The notes: a model not told the origin generated them from the sequence alone. A stretch of 64,000 nucleotides of DNA from Marivirga lumbricoides (GCF_014636295.1 NZ_BMEC01000002.1:372001-436000), one strand, 5' to 3'. Numbered from the stretch's first letter, positions 9,119 through 18,129 are shown. Program-made: numbers and translations.

Positions 9119-9317
9119 GATGCTAACACCGTATGTAGCAAATAGCGGGGATTTTTCCAAAACGAAAATTCCGGCAAGTTCGCGAAGTCGCCATAAACCA
9201 ATTTATTTAATTTTGTAATTTTAAAAATACAAATTAGAAATTGGTTTTTGCCTTGTGTTTGGCGGAAAGGTTCTTGCCCATTTACCCGCTACTCGCCATA
9301 TACGCGCTAAGTTGGCG
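9119..9317 (+). other. attC-like recombination site
   Basis: Left core GATGCTAAC (9119-9127), left arm GTATGTAGCAAATAGCGGG (9131-9149), right arm CCCGCTACTCGCCATATAC (9285-9303), right core GTTGGCG (9311-9317). The arms pair over 19 positions with few mismatches; the loop is about 135 bases, long for attC. Confidence 0.75.
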
Positions 9318-9339
9318 TGCATATAAAAAGCAAACATTT

Positions 9340-9801
9340 ATGAGTGAAAAGAAAGACAAATTTAAACTAGTTGGATTACAACTAAAGGGAAAGACAACAA
9401 ATCAAAACAATCAATCAAGTGAAGATTGTGGCAACTTATGGCAGAAATTTGAGACTGAAAAAATTTTTGACCGCATTCCTGAAAAGTTATCTAATGAAAT
9501 TTATGCAGTCTACTTTGATTATGAAAAGGACGAGACCTCTCCTTTTTCTTACTTTATAGGGTGTAAAGCAGCAAATGACGCTGAACCACCTCAAGAACTT
9601 TCAGAGTTAAAAATACCTGCCCAGAAGTATCTCAAGTTTACAGCTAAAGGAGTAATGACCGGTTGTATAACTGACACTTGGAAAAGGATATGGAATTCTA
9701 ACTTAAATCGTGAATTTGGATTTGATTTTGAAGTGTATGATGAAAGAAGTCAAGATTGGAATGATGCAGAAGTTGATGTATTTATATCGGTAGCTGACTG
9801 A
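9340..9801 (+). CDS. Cass2/GyrI-like effector-binding protein
   Basis: 153 aa from ATG 9340; the frame is open further upstream but that part lies inside the attC site. The sequence IYAVYFDYEKDETSPFSYFI, an internal repeat with aromatic pocket residues and the ending FEVYDERSQDW-EVDVFISV are typical of the GyrI-like small-molecule-binding fold in its stand-alone form. Stand-alone relatives (Cass2) were first known as integron cassette products that bind cationic drugs. I infer binding of a small hydrophobic cation; no DNA-binding domain is present. The 5' core GTTGGCGT is complementary to CCGCCAA just after the stop, where a group II intron remnant begins. Confidence 0.75.
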   Translation: MSEKKDKFKLVGLQLKGKTTNQNNQSSEDCGNLWQKFETEKIFDRIPEKLSNEIYAVYFDYEKDETSPFSYFIGCKAANDAEPPQELSELKIPAQKYLKFTAKGVMTGCITDTWKRIWNSNLNREFGFDFEVYDERSQDWNDAEVDVFISVAD

Positions 9802-9822
9802 AAAATAAAAAAACGACCCGCC

Positions 9823-9951
9823 AATCGAGTAGGCGGCCGTGAGCCATAAGCCCACAGCCTGCCCCGATTTTTTTTATCGGGGGTGCGCCTCTCACACCAC
9901 TGTACGTACGGGTCTTGTATACAGCGGTTCACTTCACTATTTTAGTGAGAG
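9823..9951 (-). mobile_element. Group II intron 3' end (domains V and VI)
   Basis: On the minus strand GAACCGCTGTATACAAGACC (9930-9911) continued by CGTACGTACAGTGGTG folds as the short catalytic domain V hairpin. It is followed by GTGAGAGG, a C/G-rich hairpin and CCTACTCGAT, the usual domain VI branch region and 3' end. No reverse transcriptase remains. The 3' end meets the left core (CGCCAA) of the attC-like site, and an attC right half follows on the other side, so the intron lies inside the site, antisense to the cassettes. Confidence 0.7.
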
Positions 9952-9978
9952 CCCACGCCTCATACATAGGCGTTGTAG
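9952..9978 (+). other. attC-like right half beyond the intron remnant
   Basis: CCCACGCCTCATACATAGGC (9952-9971) resembles the right arms elsewhere, and GTTGTAG (9972-9978) is the right core. The extended core GTTGTAGCCA is exactly complementary to the left core of the next cassette (11450-11459). Confidence 0.65.
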
Positions 9979-10035
9979 CCACTTAGAAATGCAACATTCA
10001 ACAATTTTATTAGTCTTTAAGGAAATCAGAATTTT

Positions 10036-11448
10036 ATGAAATTTTTAAAAAATACAAGAAGAATTATTTTTTTACTCATTGTACTATCAGTTTATGGATG
10101 TGAAAGTCAACTCTCAAAAAAAGACAATAAAGCTGAATGTGTAAGCGAAATCGATTCCTTAATGACAAAAGCTTATAAAAGAGACTTGTTCAATGGAAAC
10201 GTCCTTATCACTAAAAATGATACTATCCTTTATCAAAAATCGCTTGGCTTTACAGATGGAACACAACAAACGAATTTAAATGATAAGTCAATATTTAATA
10301 TCGGCTCTATTGCAAAGGAATTTAATGGTGTTGCAATAATCATGCTTAATGAACGTGGTCTTCTAAAACTTGACGACACGATTTCTAAATTTAATTTCGG
10401 ATTACCGAAATGGTCAGAAAAGGTTACAATTAGACATCTTATAAATTACGCAGGAGGAATCCCTCAAATCGACCCATTAAATCCAAGTAGCGATGAAGAG
10501 GCTTGGAAGATTTTGAAAAATAACGATAGTTTACTTTTTGAACCAGGAACTAGTTTTATGTATGACAATAGTAACGTGTTTTTGCAAAGAAAAATCATTG
10601 AAAAGGTAAGCGGACAATCATTCGAGGAATTTGTCATTGAAAACATAGTTAAACCTTTGAAAATGACAAACTCGGTATTTGACCCAAAAGAAGATTATAA
10701 AAACCGAACTTCCTGTTATGATTTTGATAATGTTAAGTGTCCCGAAATGAGTTTTATTAGTGGTTGGTTATGGGTTGACATCAACGATTTATACAAATGG
10801 ATAAAAGCAATGAATTCAAATGTTTTAATCTCTCAAAAATCATTTCAAACTTTATTGAAAAACCCATACGCAAACGACAAAACATCATCACTTGGCGAAT
10901 ACTTTGAAGAAGATAGCCTACAAAGGCACAATGGAATATCATATAAATTTGAATCTATCTTTTTGAATGATTTTAAAAATGATATTACGATAATTCTATT
11001 GTCCAATAATAGAAATAGAGTTTGGGATTTAGGGCATACTATCCACAACTTAATGCTAGGAAAGGATTATGAAATTCCTAAAAAATCAATTTATCAAGCT
11101 ATAAGAAAAGAATCTGTCAACGATGTAAATAAAGCTATAAAGACTTACTATTTGCTCAAAGAAAATTCTGAAAAGGAATACACTTTTCAAAACCCAAGCG
11201 AACTGAATAAATTAGGATATGAACTATTAAGACTTGGCAAAAATGATGAGTCAATAAAAATTTTTAAATTAGCTACAAAGGAGTTTCCTAAAGATGCTAA
11301 TCTATTTGATAGTTTAGGAGAAGCCTATTATACAAATAAACAATATGATCTAGCATTAGATAGCTATAACAAAGCAATAAGTCTTGGTGGAACAAAAGGA
11401 AATGCAGAGAAAATGATAGAAAAAATTAAAAATGAGAAGGTAAAATAA
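10036..11448 (+). CDS. Lipoprotein serine hydrolase (class C beta-lactamase fold) with TPR tail
   Basis: 470 aa. Lipobox SVYGC places the modified Cys at 22. The penicillin-binding-like domain (about 40-330) has the nucleophile motif SIAK at 91-94 and the YDN motif at 176-178. The last about 80 residues (395-460) hold TPR-like repeats (LGYELLRLGKNDESIKIFK; SLGEAYYTNKQYDLALDSYN). Such beta-lactamase-TPR proteins are common in Bacteroidota and often act as D-amino-acid peptidases or esterases; resistance to beta-lactams is not implied. It is a single-gene cassette with exactly complementary end cores (10 of 10). The 3' half is duplicated at 4444-5145. Confidence 0.88.
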   Translation: MKFLKNTRRIIFLLIVLSVYGCESQLSKKDNKAECVSEIDSLMTKAYKRDLFNGNVLITKNDTILYQKSLGFTDGTQQTNLNDKSIFNIGSIAKEFNGVAIIMLNERGLLKLDDTISKFNFGLPKWSEKVTIRHLINYAGGIPQIDPLNPSSDEEAWKILKNNDSLLFEPGTSFMYDNSNVFLQRKIIEKVSGQSFEEFVIENIVKPLKMTNSVFDPKEDYKNRTSCYDFDNVKCPEMSFISGWLWVDINDLYKWIKAMNSNVLISQKSFQTLLKNPYANDKTSSLGEYFEEDSLQRHNGISYKFESIFLNDFKNDITIILLSNNRNRVWDLGHTIHNLMLGKDYEIPKKSIYQAIRKESVNDVNKAIKTYYLLKENSEKEYTFQNPSELNKLGYELLRLGKNDESIKIFKLATKEFPKDANLFDSLGEAYYTNKQYDLALDSYNKAISLGGTKGNAEKMIEKIKNEKVK

Positions 11449-11449
11449 C

Positions 11450-11582
11450 TGGCTACAACAATGCTATAAGCAATAGCGGAGAAAGTGCCAATTTCTACGT
11501 TTCTACTTTTTAACTATCTTTACTCCAAACTGAACAGTTAGTGTATATAATTTTATAGTGCTCATACACGAGACCGTTGGAG
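11450..11582 (+). other. attC-like recombination site
   Basis: Left core TGGCTACAAC (11450-11459), left arm ATGCTATAAGCAATAGCGG (11461-11479), right arm about TATAGTGCTCATACAC (11554-11569), right core GTTGGAG (11576-11582). Near copy of 5147-5283. Confidence 0.75.
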
Positions 11583-11619
11583 GTAATTTTGACAGAACAA
11601 ATCGCATAAAAAACAAAAT

Positions 11620-12651
11620 ATGAAATTTTTCCTGACAACATTCTTATGTATTCCTTTAGTCCTATTTGGTCAAAACAATATTGAAAAAATAATAAATCAA
11701 GAATTTCAAAAAGGACATTTTAACGGAACAGTTTTGTACTTTGACGGAAAGCAAACTCAAAAAATCAACAAAGGCTTTTCTAACATTCAATTTAATGTAG
11801 AAATTGATAATAAAGCTCGGTTTCCGATAGCATCAGTAACCAAACTCTTCACATCCATTGCAATCATCCAACTTCAAGAAAAAGGCCTAATTGATTTTAA
11901 TGACAGAATTGAAAAATTCATTCCCAATATTTCCGAAGAATGTAAAGACATTACAATCCAAGATTTAATGATCCATTATTCGGGTTTAGAAAATGAGCCA
12001 GTCAAAGCTGTTGTAAATAAATACTTGATTGATGATTATATAAAGGAGTTTGTCAAAAAATCATCATATGACACGTTAAAATTTAACTACAACAATGTGG
12101 ATTATGTTTTGCTGTCTAAAATCATTGAAATGGTTACGACTAAGCCATTTTCTGAATCAATCGAAGACTTAATTTTGAAACCCTTAAAATTGAAAAATAC
12201 AGGGTTTGTTAGTGAAAATGAAGTTATCAATAATTTAGCTTATGGTTATCACAATTATTCGTTCGGAGAAGGAAACAAAGACGAACCTCTTTTCAATGAT
12301 AGAAGATATATCTCAAATTATTTTGGAGCAGGCGGGATATATTCGACTACTGAAGACTTGTTAAAACTTTTATTCGCTATAAAAGGCAATAAATTAATTT
12401 CTGAAAAATCAAAAACTCAATATCTTTTAAAACCGCAAGTTAATGAATATATTGATTGGCTTTCAGGGAAACCAACAATTGGGTTTTATTTTGACGACAA
12501 AGCAAATGTTTATAGAAGAAGCGGAAATATTGACGGTTTCAATGCTGAAATAATTGTGAATAAAGACTTCGACAAAATTCTAATCATTCTTTGCAATACC
12601 GACTCTGCTGACCTACAAAACTTAGCAAACACAATCTATTTCAAAAAATGA
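11620..12651 (+). CDS. Exported serine hydrolase, beta-lactamase fold
   Basis: 343 aa with a Sec signal peptide (residues 1-17, ending LFGQ). SVTK at 72-75 is the SxxK nucleophile motif and YNN near 150 the second motif; GGIYSTTEDLLKL and the late RSGNIDGFNAEI (in place of the KTG box) follow the family order. Length fits a single-domain penicillin-binding-like hydrolase. It is a different branch from the neighbour at 10036 and has no TPR tail. Single-gene cassette; its end cores match only over GCCAAC/GTTGG, so the 5' or 3' end may have been exchanged. Confidence 0.88.
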   Translation: MKFFLTTFLCIPLVLFGQNNIEKIINQEFQKGHFNGTVLYFDGKQTQKINKGFSNIQFNVEIDNKARFPIASVTKLFTSIAIIQLQEKGLIDFNDRIEKFIPNISEECKDITIQDLMIHYSGLENEPVKAVVNKYLIDDYIKEFVKKSSYDTLKFNYNNVDYVLLSKIIEMVTTKPFSESIEDLILKPLKLKNTGFVSENEVINNLAYGYHNYSFGEGNKDEPLFNDRRYISNYFGAGGIYSTTEDLLKLLFAIKGNKLISEKSKTQYLLKPQVNEYIDWLSGKPTIGFYFDDKANVYRRSGNIDGFNAEIIVNKDFDKILIILCNTDSADLQNLANTIYFKK

Positions 12652-12690
12652 AAAAAATTTAAAATGATAAAAGAAATAAATAAAAACTAA

Positions 12691-12929
12691 TGCCAACAAT
12701 GGTAGCCGTTGCACACTCACCAACTTGCCTGTAAGGGATGCCGGTTTTTCGGCACTGGCATTGCACCCTCTGGAATAATATGGTATCTTCAATACCAGAT
12801 GCCCATACTGGACACACACAGATGCTAAGCTCTATAGGCTAAATGATCCATTTGCAAAAGGCTGTACTAAAAGATACTTTTACAGATATTTGACAGACCA
12901 AGCCTACAGAGCTTAGTTGAGCGTTGGCG
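12691..12929 (+). other. attC-like site carrying intron and IS scars
   Basis: Left core TGCCAAC (12691-12697) and GGTAGCC are followed by GTTGCACA (12708-12715), which equals the first eight bases of the IS1182 terminal repeat at the same place as in 2418-2442. Next comes a group II intron 5' fragment, then arms CTAAGCTCTATAGGC (12825-12839) and GCCTACAGAGCTTAG (12902-12916), 14 of 15 complementary, and core GTTGGCG (12923-12929). Confidence 0.7.
12717..12817 (-). mobile_element. Group II intron 5'-end fragment
   Basis: The minus strand starts GTGTGTCCAGTATGGGC (12817-12801), the GUGYG 5' end and first stem of group II introns, and continues AGGGTGCAATGCC and GGCAAGTTGGTGA of domain I. About 90 percent identical to the fragment at 21650-21750. 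Everything downstream, including domain V, is gone. The intron start abuts the attC arm (ACAGATGCTAAG). Confidence 0.6.
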
Positions 12930-12982
12930 ATAATAAGTTACGACTTCATTTTATCCCATGAATAACCAATAGATTAAAGCTT

Positions 12983-15404
12983 ATGAAGAATATAATATTT
13001 GCATCCTGTTTTTTAGCAATTTGTTCAATAATTTGCTCCTGTCAGCAGGAGTACACATTAACTGAAAATGGGTTGGAGGCCAATGTTGACTCTACCGTAA
13101 TCAAGATTCAATTTTACTCACCAGAGGTTGTGCGGGTTGTAAAGTCTAAACAGGGGTTTACATATGAAAAGAAAAGCCTCGCTGTGGTAAAGGATGCAGA
13201 AGAGGTCACTACCACAATATCAACAGATGATGGCAGTATTAGCATTTCAACAGAAAGATTAAAAGTCGTGCTGAATTTGAGAACCGGAGCGGTTTCCTAT
13301 TTATCAGCAGACGACAGCCCACTATTAACAGAAATAGCCGATGGCTCTAGTTTTATTCCTAAAGAGGATATTGGCGAAAGCACCTTTGCTGTAAAGCAGT
13401 CCTTCAAACTTGAGGAAGATGAATTTATCTATGGCCTTGGGCAACTGCAAAATGGAAAAATGTCACAAAGGAACCAGACGGTAAAAATGATTCAGGGCAA
13501 CAAAGACACCTTTATTCCATTCATGCTGTCTGATAAGGGTTACGGTATGTAATGGGACAATTATTCACCTACAGTATTTGCTGATAGCATTGAAACCACC
13601 TCCTTTGACTCTGAGGTGGGCGATTGTATTGATTATTACTTCATGGTCGGAGACAATGCCGATGCTGTCATTGCGAATATGCGGGATTTGACAGGCCAGG
13701 CTCCAATGATGCCTTATTGGACCTTTGGGTACTGGCAAAGCAAAGAAAGATACAAAAAGCCAGAAGGAAACAGTCGGTATAGTGGAGAAGTATCGTGAGT
13801 TGGGTGTACCTATCGATGGCATCATTCAGGACTGGCAATACTGGGGAGATAATTATCACTGGAATGCTATGGAGTTCCTCAACCCTGAATTTCCTGACCC
13901 TCAAAAAATGGTGAATGATATCCATGAGCTGAATGCCCATATCATCATTTCTATTTGGTCTTCGTTCGGCCCCAAAACAAAGCCATACAAAGAACTGAAT
14001 GAAAACAATATGCTCATGGATTTTCTCACCTGGCCTATGTCAGGAAAAGACGTTTGGCCTCCAGATATGGATTATCCATCCGGTGTGAGAGTTTACGACC
14101 CGTATAATCCAGCCGCAAGAGACATCTATTGGAAATACCTGAAAAATGGACTGCTTACTTATGGGTTCGATGGATGGTGGATGGACTCAACAGAACCCGA
14201 TCATATGGAGTTTAAGCCTTCTGATCTGGATAACAAGACAAATATGGGATCTTTTCGGAGAGTTAGAAATGCTTATCCCCTGATGACCGTGGGAGGTGTA
14301 CATACACACCAAAGAAAGGAAGATAGTGATAAGCGAATATTCATCTTGACTCGTTCTGCATTCGCCGGGCAGCAAAGACATGCGGCCAACTCATGGTCGG
14401 GAGATGTAATCACGGACTGGGACGTATTGAAAAAACAAATCTCTGCGGGACTGAACTTCTCTCTAACGGGTATCCCCTATTGGAATAGTGATATTGGAGG
14501 TTTTTTTGTTTGGAATTTCCCCGGCGGCTATAAGAATAAAGCCTATCATGAAATCTATGTGCGATGGATGCAATTTGGGGCCTTTTGCCCAATGATGCGT
14601 TCACACGGTACCGATACACCACGCGAACTATGGCATTATGGGGAAGAGGGGTCTTGGACCTATGATGCGCTCAAGAAAATGATTGAATTGCGATATAGCT
14701 TGCTACCTTATATCTATTCAACCTCGTGGGATGTAACTAAAAATCATTCGTCCATGATGCGCGCCCTCATGATGGATTTTGCAGATGATAAAATGGCCCT
14801 TGATATCAACGACCAGTATATGTTCGGGAAGAGCATTCTCGTGTGCCCGGTTACTGAGCCGATGTACGTAAAATACCGAAAAGAAGGCGATCAATATATT
14901 GCAGGAGGAGAAGATTTTAGTACTTTGAAAACTACGAATGTTTACCTCCCAGCGGGTACAAAATGGTTTGATTTCTGGTCAGGTGAATTATATGATGGAG
15001 GCCAGACTATCGAACGTGAGGTACCCATTGACATTATACCTCTCTATGTGAAAGCAGGTTCGATTATCCCATTTGGTCCTAAAGTGCAATATGCTAATGA
15101 GGAAATCGGGCCACTCACCGTGTACATCTACCCGGGCGCAAATGGCTCCTTTACATTTTATGATGATGAGCGTGATAATTACAATTATGAAGAGGGAGCT
15201 TATGCTACCTTTGAAATGAAATGGGACGATTCAACTCAAAAGTTTACCATTGAGGCACAGCAGGGCAAATATGATGGAATGCCTGAAAGCAGGAAAATAT
15301 TTCTGGTAAAAGTGAGCAGTGACGTTGGGGTTGATTCACCCGATGACGATGTGACTACCAAAGAAATAATTTATCAAGGAGATAGAATGGAGGTCCAGCT
15401 TTAA
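12983..15404 (+). pseudogene. GH31 alpha-glycosidase lipoprotein, broken by a stop and a frameshift
   Basis: The full reading is about 806 codons. A lipobox ends at Cys20 (IICSC) and N-terminal galactose-mutarotase-like and GH31 barrel segments follow. Catalytic signs are WWMDSTEPD (nucleophile Asp at 14184-14186) and WSGDV (acid/base Asp about 14403), plus DWQYWGDNYHW and MRSHGTDTPRE. It would be an alpha-xylosidase/glucosidase of the cell surface or periplasm. A TAA at 13550-13552 replaces an expected Tyr in GYGM-WDNYSP, and a five-A run at 13754-13758 has one base too many (QSKERYK/SQKETVG). Flanking cores GTTGGCGATAATA and TACTATCGCCAAC match at 12 of 13, so the 2.5-kb unit moved as a cassette before decay. 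Confidence 0.88.
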
Positions 15405-15408
15405 AGAA

Positions 15409-15530
15409 TACTATCGCCAACAACACTAAAATGAATATGCGAACTGAGCCATTTGAAAGAGTAATGCAAACTAGAATCTTTGGTGCTTCTAGCAACTGGA
15501 GCGCATACTCATTTTAGTTGAGCGTTGGTG
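15409..15530 (+). other. attC-like recombination site
   Basis: Left core CGCCAAC (15415-15421) with extension TACTAT, left arm ACTAAAATGAATATGCG (15425-15441), right arm GCGCATACTCATTTTAGT (15501-15518), right core GTTGGTG (15524-15530). The arms pair at 15-16 of 18 positions. Confidence 0.8.
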
Positions 15531-15554
15531 GTCAGGTAACGAATTGGGCGAAAT

Positions 15555-15917
15555 TTAGCATTCACCATTCTCAATATCTTTTATAGCTTCAATAAGGGTT
15601 GTTTTAACTTGCTTTAGTTGATTTATCTTAACATCAATTTCCTCAATTTTTTTATTTACCACAGCTTTTTTCCTGTCAACTGTCATTTGTTTACTGAACC
15701 AACTGTCTAATAATTCTTTAATCTCTGATAAAGAAAATCCTACTTCCTTCGCCCCTTTGATCAGTATAATTTTCTCTACGAGGCTTTCATCATAATTTTT
15801 GTAGTTGTTAGTTTCCACTTGATCATTTGACGTTCCTTTAAATAAACCATAATTCTCATAATGCCTTAAGGTTGCAATTGGTAGCCCTGTTCGTTTTGAT
15901 AATTCTTTTATTAACAT
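15555..15917 (-). CDS. MerR-family transcriptional regulator
   Basis: 120 aa. The N-terminal winged helix-turn-helix (LIKELSKRTGLPIATLRHYENYGL, residues 2-26) is typical, including the RHYENYGL wing; a second helical pair follows (GFSLSEIKELLD) and a coiled-coil dimerisation helix occupies about 75-115 (KKIEEIDVKINQLKQVKTTL). No metal-binding cysteines apart from the last residue, so it is likely a sensor of organic or redox signals. It is transcribed away from the SDR/MBL pair at 16011-18047 inside the same cassette and probably controls them through the palindromes at 15961-15988. Confidence 0.9.
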   Translation of the reverse strand: MLIKELSKRTGLPIATLRHYENYGLFKGTSNDQVETNNYKNYDESLVEKIILIKGAKEVGFSLSEIKELLDSWFSKQMTVDRKKAVVNKKIEEIDVKINQLKQVKTTLIEAIKDIENGEC

Positions 15918-15960
15918 AATCTGTTGTTTTAAATTTTATAAAGTATAAAGCATACTATAT

Positions 15961-15988
15961 ACTTTGTAGTTACAAAGTTAGTAACTAT
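15961..15988. promoter_or_regulatory. Overlapping palindromes, candidate MerR operator
   Basis: ACTTTGTA-GT-TACAAAGT (15961-15978) has perfect 8-base arms, and TAGTTAC-N7-GTAACTA (15968-15988) has perfect 7-base arms. Both lie in the 93-base gap between the divergent MerR and SDR genes. Confidence 0.6.
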
Positions 15989-16010
15989 TTTTGTCAGCAA
16001 ATAATTTAAA

Positions 16011-16901
16011 ATGAAAAATTTGATAACTAAAATAAACACTGTTGGCCAAGAAATGGTTGTTGTTACAGGTACTTCGACTGGTATTGGCGCAGCAACCGCC
16101 CGACAACTTGGGAAACGTGGTTTTCACGTGTTGGCAGGTGTTCGCACCAATATGGATGCGGACAAGATTCGAGATATAAATATAGAACCGATAATGCTTG
16201 ACATTACAAACGAGGTTCACATTCCTGCTTTAATTGAACGTATTACCTCAGATAAGAAGCAACGACCAATACGTGCATTGATTAATAATGCCGCTATTGA
16301 AATAAACGCACCGATTGAAGTACTGCCTCTTTCAGAATGGCGTAGACAATTTGAAGTTAATCTTATTGGTCAAGTGGCAATGATTCAAGCACTTTTGCCT
16401 GAACTTTTTAAAAGTAAAGGAACTGTTATTAATATCAGTTCAATTGGAGGAAAAGTAGCAATGGGAGGATATGGTCCCTATGCTGCAACAAAATTCGCAT
16501 TGGAAGCAGTGAGCGATTCATTACGTAGAGAGGTTGAGCAACTTGGAGTAAAAGTAGTGGTCGTTGAACCAGGAGCCGTTACATCTGAAATGAGCAAAAG
16601 AGTCCGCTCAAACGCGCAGCGAATTACAAATGAAATGACTAAGGAACAGCGTAGCAGGTATAGTAAACTAATGCATGCAATGGTTTCGCAGGCTGAATCA
16701 TATATTGATAAAGCTGTTTCGGCAGAGAAGGCAGGTCAAATTATTGCTAACATTTTAAACAATAAACGGCCCCGTACGCGATACACCATTGGAAGTGATG
16801 CAGCTATGCTTTCGGTTCTTATCAAATATTTACCAGACCGTTTACTTGATAAACTTATTGCCCGAAGTATGAAACCCCACTTGAATGCAGAACTTTTCTA
16901 A
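16011..16901 (+). CDS. Short-chain dehydrogenase/reductase
   Basis: 296 aa. VTGTSTGIG gives the cofactor motif at about 19-27, LINNAA the NNAG-equivalent near 88, ISSIGG the Ser, and YGPYAATKFA the YxxxK. The C-terminal region (RYTIGSDAAMLSVLIKYLPDRLLDKLI) resembles the retinol dehydrogenase-like SDR branch. An internal Met at the start of MVVVTGTSTG is an alternative start, but ATG 16011 lies right after the promoter region. It is followed by the MBL-fold gene after 24 bases and is divergent from MerR; a regulator-enzyme-enzyme cassette. Confidence 0.9.
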   Translation: MKNLITKINTVGQEMVVVTGTSTGIGAATARQLGKRGFHVLAGVRTNMDADKIRDINIEPIMLDITNEVHIPALIERITSDKKQRPIRALINNAAIEINAPIEVLPLSEWRRQFEVNLIGQVAMIQALLPELFKSKGTVINISSIGGKVAMGGYGPYAATKFALEAVSDSLRREVEQLGVKVVVVEPGAVTSEMSKRVRSNAQRITNEMTKEQRSRYSKLMHAMVSQAESYIDKAVSAEKAGQIIANILNNKRPRTRYTIGSDAAMLSVLIKYLPDRLLDKLIARSMKPHLNAELF

Positions 16902-16925
16902 AAACAGAAATGAGAAAACTTATTG

Positions 16926-18047
16926 ATGAAAAAAATAATTAGAAGAATAATGGTTATCACTTCAATTGTAGTAGGTGTATTAGTAATCGCTACTGCGCTA
17001 TATATGCAACAGGATAAATTTGGCAAAAGCCCAAGAGGAGAACGACTTGAAAGAATAAAACAATCACCAAATTTCAAAAACGGAAAGTTTCAAAATTTGA
17101 GCAAAACACCTCAACTAACTGAAGGACATAATTATTTTGAAGTTATTTACAACAATTACATAAAGAAGATACCATGGCATCATCCTGCAGATTCGATACC
17201 ATCGCTAAAAACTGATTTGTTGAGTTTGTCAGTTGACTCGAATGTGCTGATATGGTTTGGGCATTCATCCTACTTCATTCAAATTGACGGGAAACGAATT
17301 TTGGTTGACCCTGTTTTTAGCGGCAATGCTTCTCCGCTTCCTGGAACTGTAAAATCATTTAAAGGTACAGACGCTTATAATGTTGCGGATTTACCCGACA
17401 TTGACTACCTGTTTATTTCACACGACCACTACGACCACGTTGATTACAGCACCCTAATTGCCTTAAAGGACAAAACCAAAAAAGTGATTTGTGGGTTAGG
17501 TGTAGGTTCACATTTCGAACATTGGGGCTATACAACTGACCAAATCATTGAAAAAGATTGGTATGAAAAAGTACAATTGGATATTGACTTTACTGCATTT
17601 GTAGAACCTGCAAGACATTTTTCAGGTAGGGGTTTGTCAACGAACAACACCTTATGGGCATCATATATAGTACAAACCTCAAGTATGAAAATTTATATTG
17701 GTGGAGACAGCGGTTATGATACACATTATGCAAACATTGGGAATAAATACGGCCCTATTGACCTGGCTATCTTAGACAATGGACAATATGATGAGGCCTG
17801 GAGATACATTCACAACCTACCTGAAGATGTATTGAAAGCTGCACAAGACTTAAAAGCTAAGAGACTTTTCCCCGTTCATTCGTCAAAATTTGCACTTGCT
17901 GCCCATTCTTGGGACGAACCTTTGAAGAAAATAACCGAACTGAACAAAAAGTATAACGTGTCATTAGTAACACCAATGATAGGAGAAATAGTAAATTTGA
18001 ATGACACGACACAACCATTTAAACAATGGTGGAAAGGAATAAATTAA
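16926..18047 (+). CDS. Membrane-anchored metallo-beta-lactamase-fold hydrolase (UlaG/NAPE-PLD-like)
   Basis: 373 aa from ATG 16926. A single N-terminal membrane segment spans about 8-27. Residues about 95-340 form the MBL fold with the dinuclear metal motif HDHYDHVD near 165, an HFSG histidine near 235, GGDSGYD near 258 and late HSSKFALAAHSW near 320. This order matches the UlaG/N-acyl-phosphatidylethanolamine phospholipase D-like branch (the DPVFS and HSSYFIQIDGK motifs are typical), so the substrate may be a phosphodiester or lactone at the membrane. Probably co-transcribed with the SDR. Confidence 0.88.
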   Translation: MKKIIRRIMVITSIVVGVLVIATALYMQQDKFGKSPRGERLERIKQSPNFKNGKFQNLSKTPQLTEGHNYFEVIYNNYIKKIPWHHPADSIPSLKTDLLSLSVDSNVLIWFGHSSYFIQIDGKRILVDPVFSGNASPLPGTVKSFKGTDAYNVADLPDIDYLFISHDHYDHVDYSTLIALKDKTKKVICGLGVGSHFEHWGYTTDQIIEKDWYEKVQLDIDFTAFVEPARHFSGRGLSTNNTLWASYIVQTSSMKIYIGGDSGYDTHYANIGNKYGPIDLAILDNGQYDEAWRYIHNLPEDVLKAAQDLKAKRLFPVHSSKFALAAHSWDEPLKKITELNKKYNVSLVTPMIGEIVNLNDTTQPFKQWWKGIN

Positions 18048-18054
18048 AAACCCC

Positions 18055-18129
18055 TACCGCTAACAATGGCTGCTAAAAAATCATAGCTACCCTGAGGGAT
18101 AGCTATGATTTTTAGCCGAGACGTTACCA
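18055..18129 (+). other. Short, strongly folded attC-like site
   Basis: Left core ACCGCTAAC (18056-18064), arms GGCTGCTAAAAAATCATAGC (18069-18088) and GCTATGATTTTTAGCC (18101-18116) around a GAGGG loop, right core GTTACCA (18123-18129). At 75 bases it is the tightest of the set, with two or three unpaired bases in the left arm, as in classical attC. It could also end transcription. Confidence 0.8.

Noticed and set aside
9839-10039. 66-codon frame upstream of the serine hydrolase
   Set aside because: It is a read-through of the group II intron domains and attC half.
10036-12651. Reading the two beta-lactamase-fold cassettes as antibiotic resistance genes
   Set aside because: The KTG box is not conserved and the TPR or lone-domain layouts are those of peptidases and esterases, so resistance is not supported by sequence.
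12622-12819. Conserved peptide on the minus strand (QYGH-KIPYY-RGCNASAEK) also seen at 21579-21803
   Set aside because: The similarity is explained by the shared group II intron domain I RNA sequence, not by a protein; frames end at random points.
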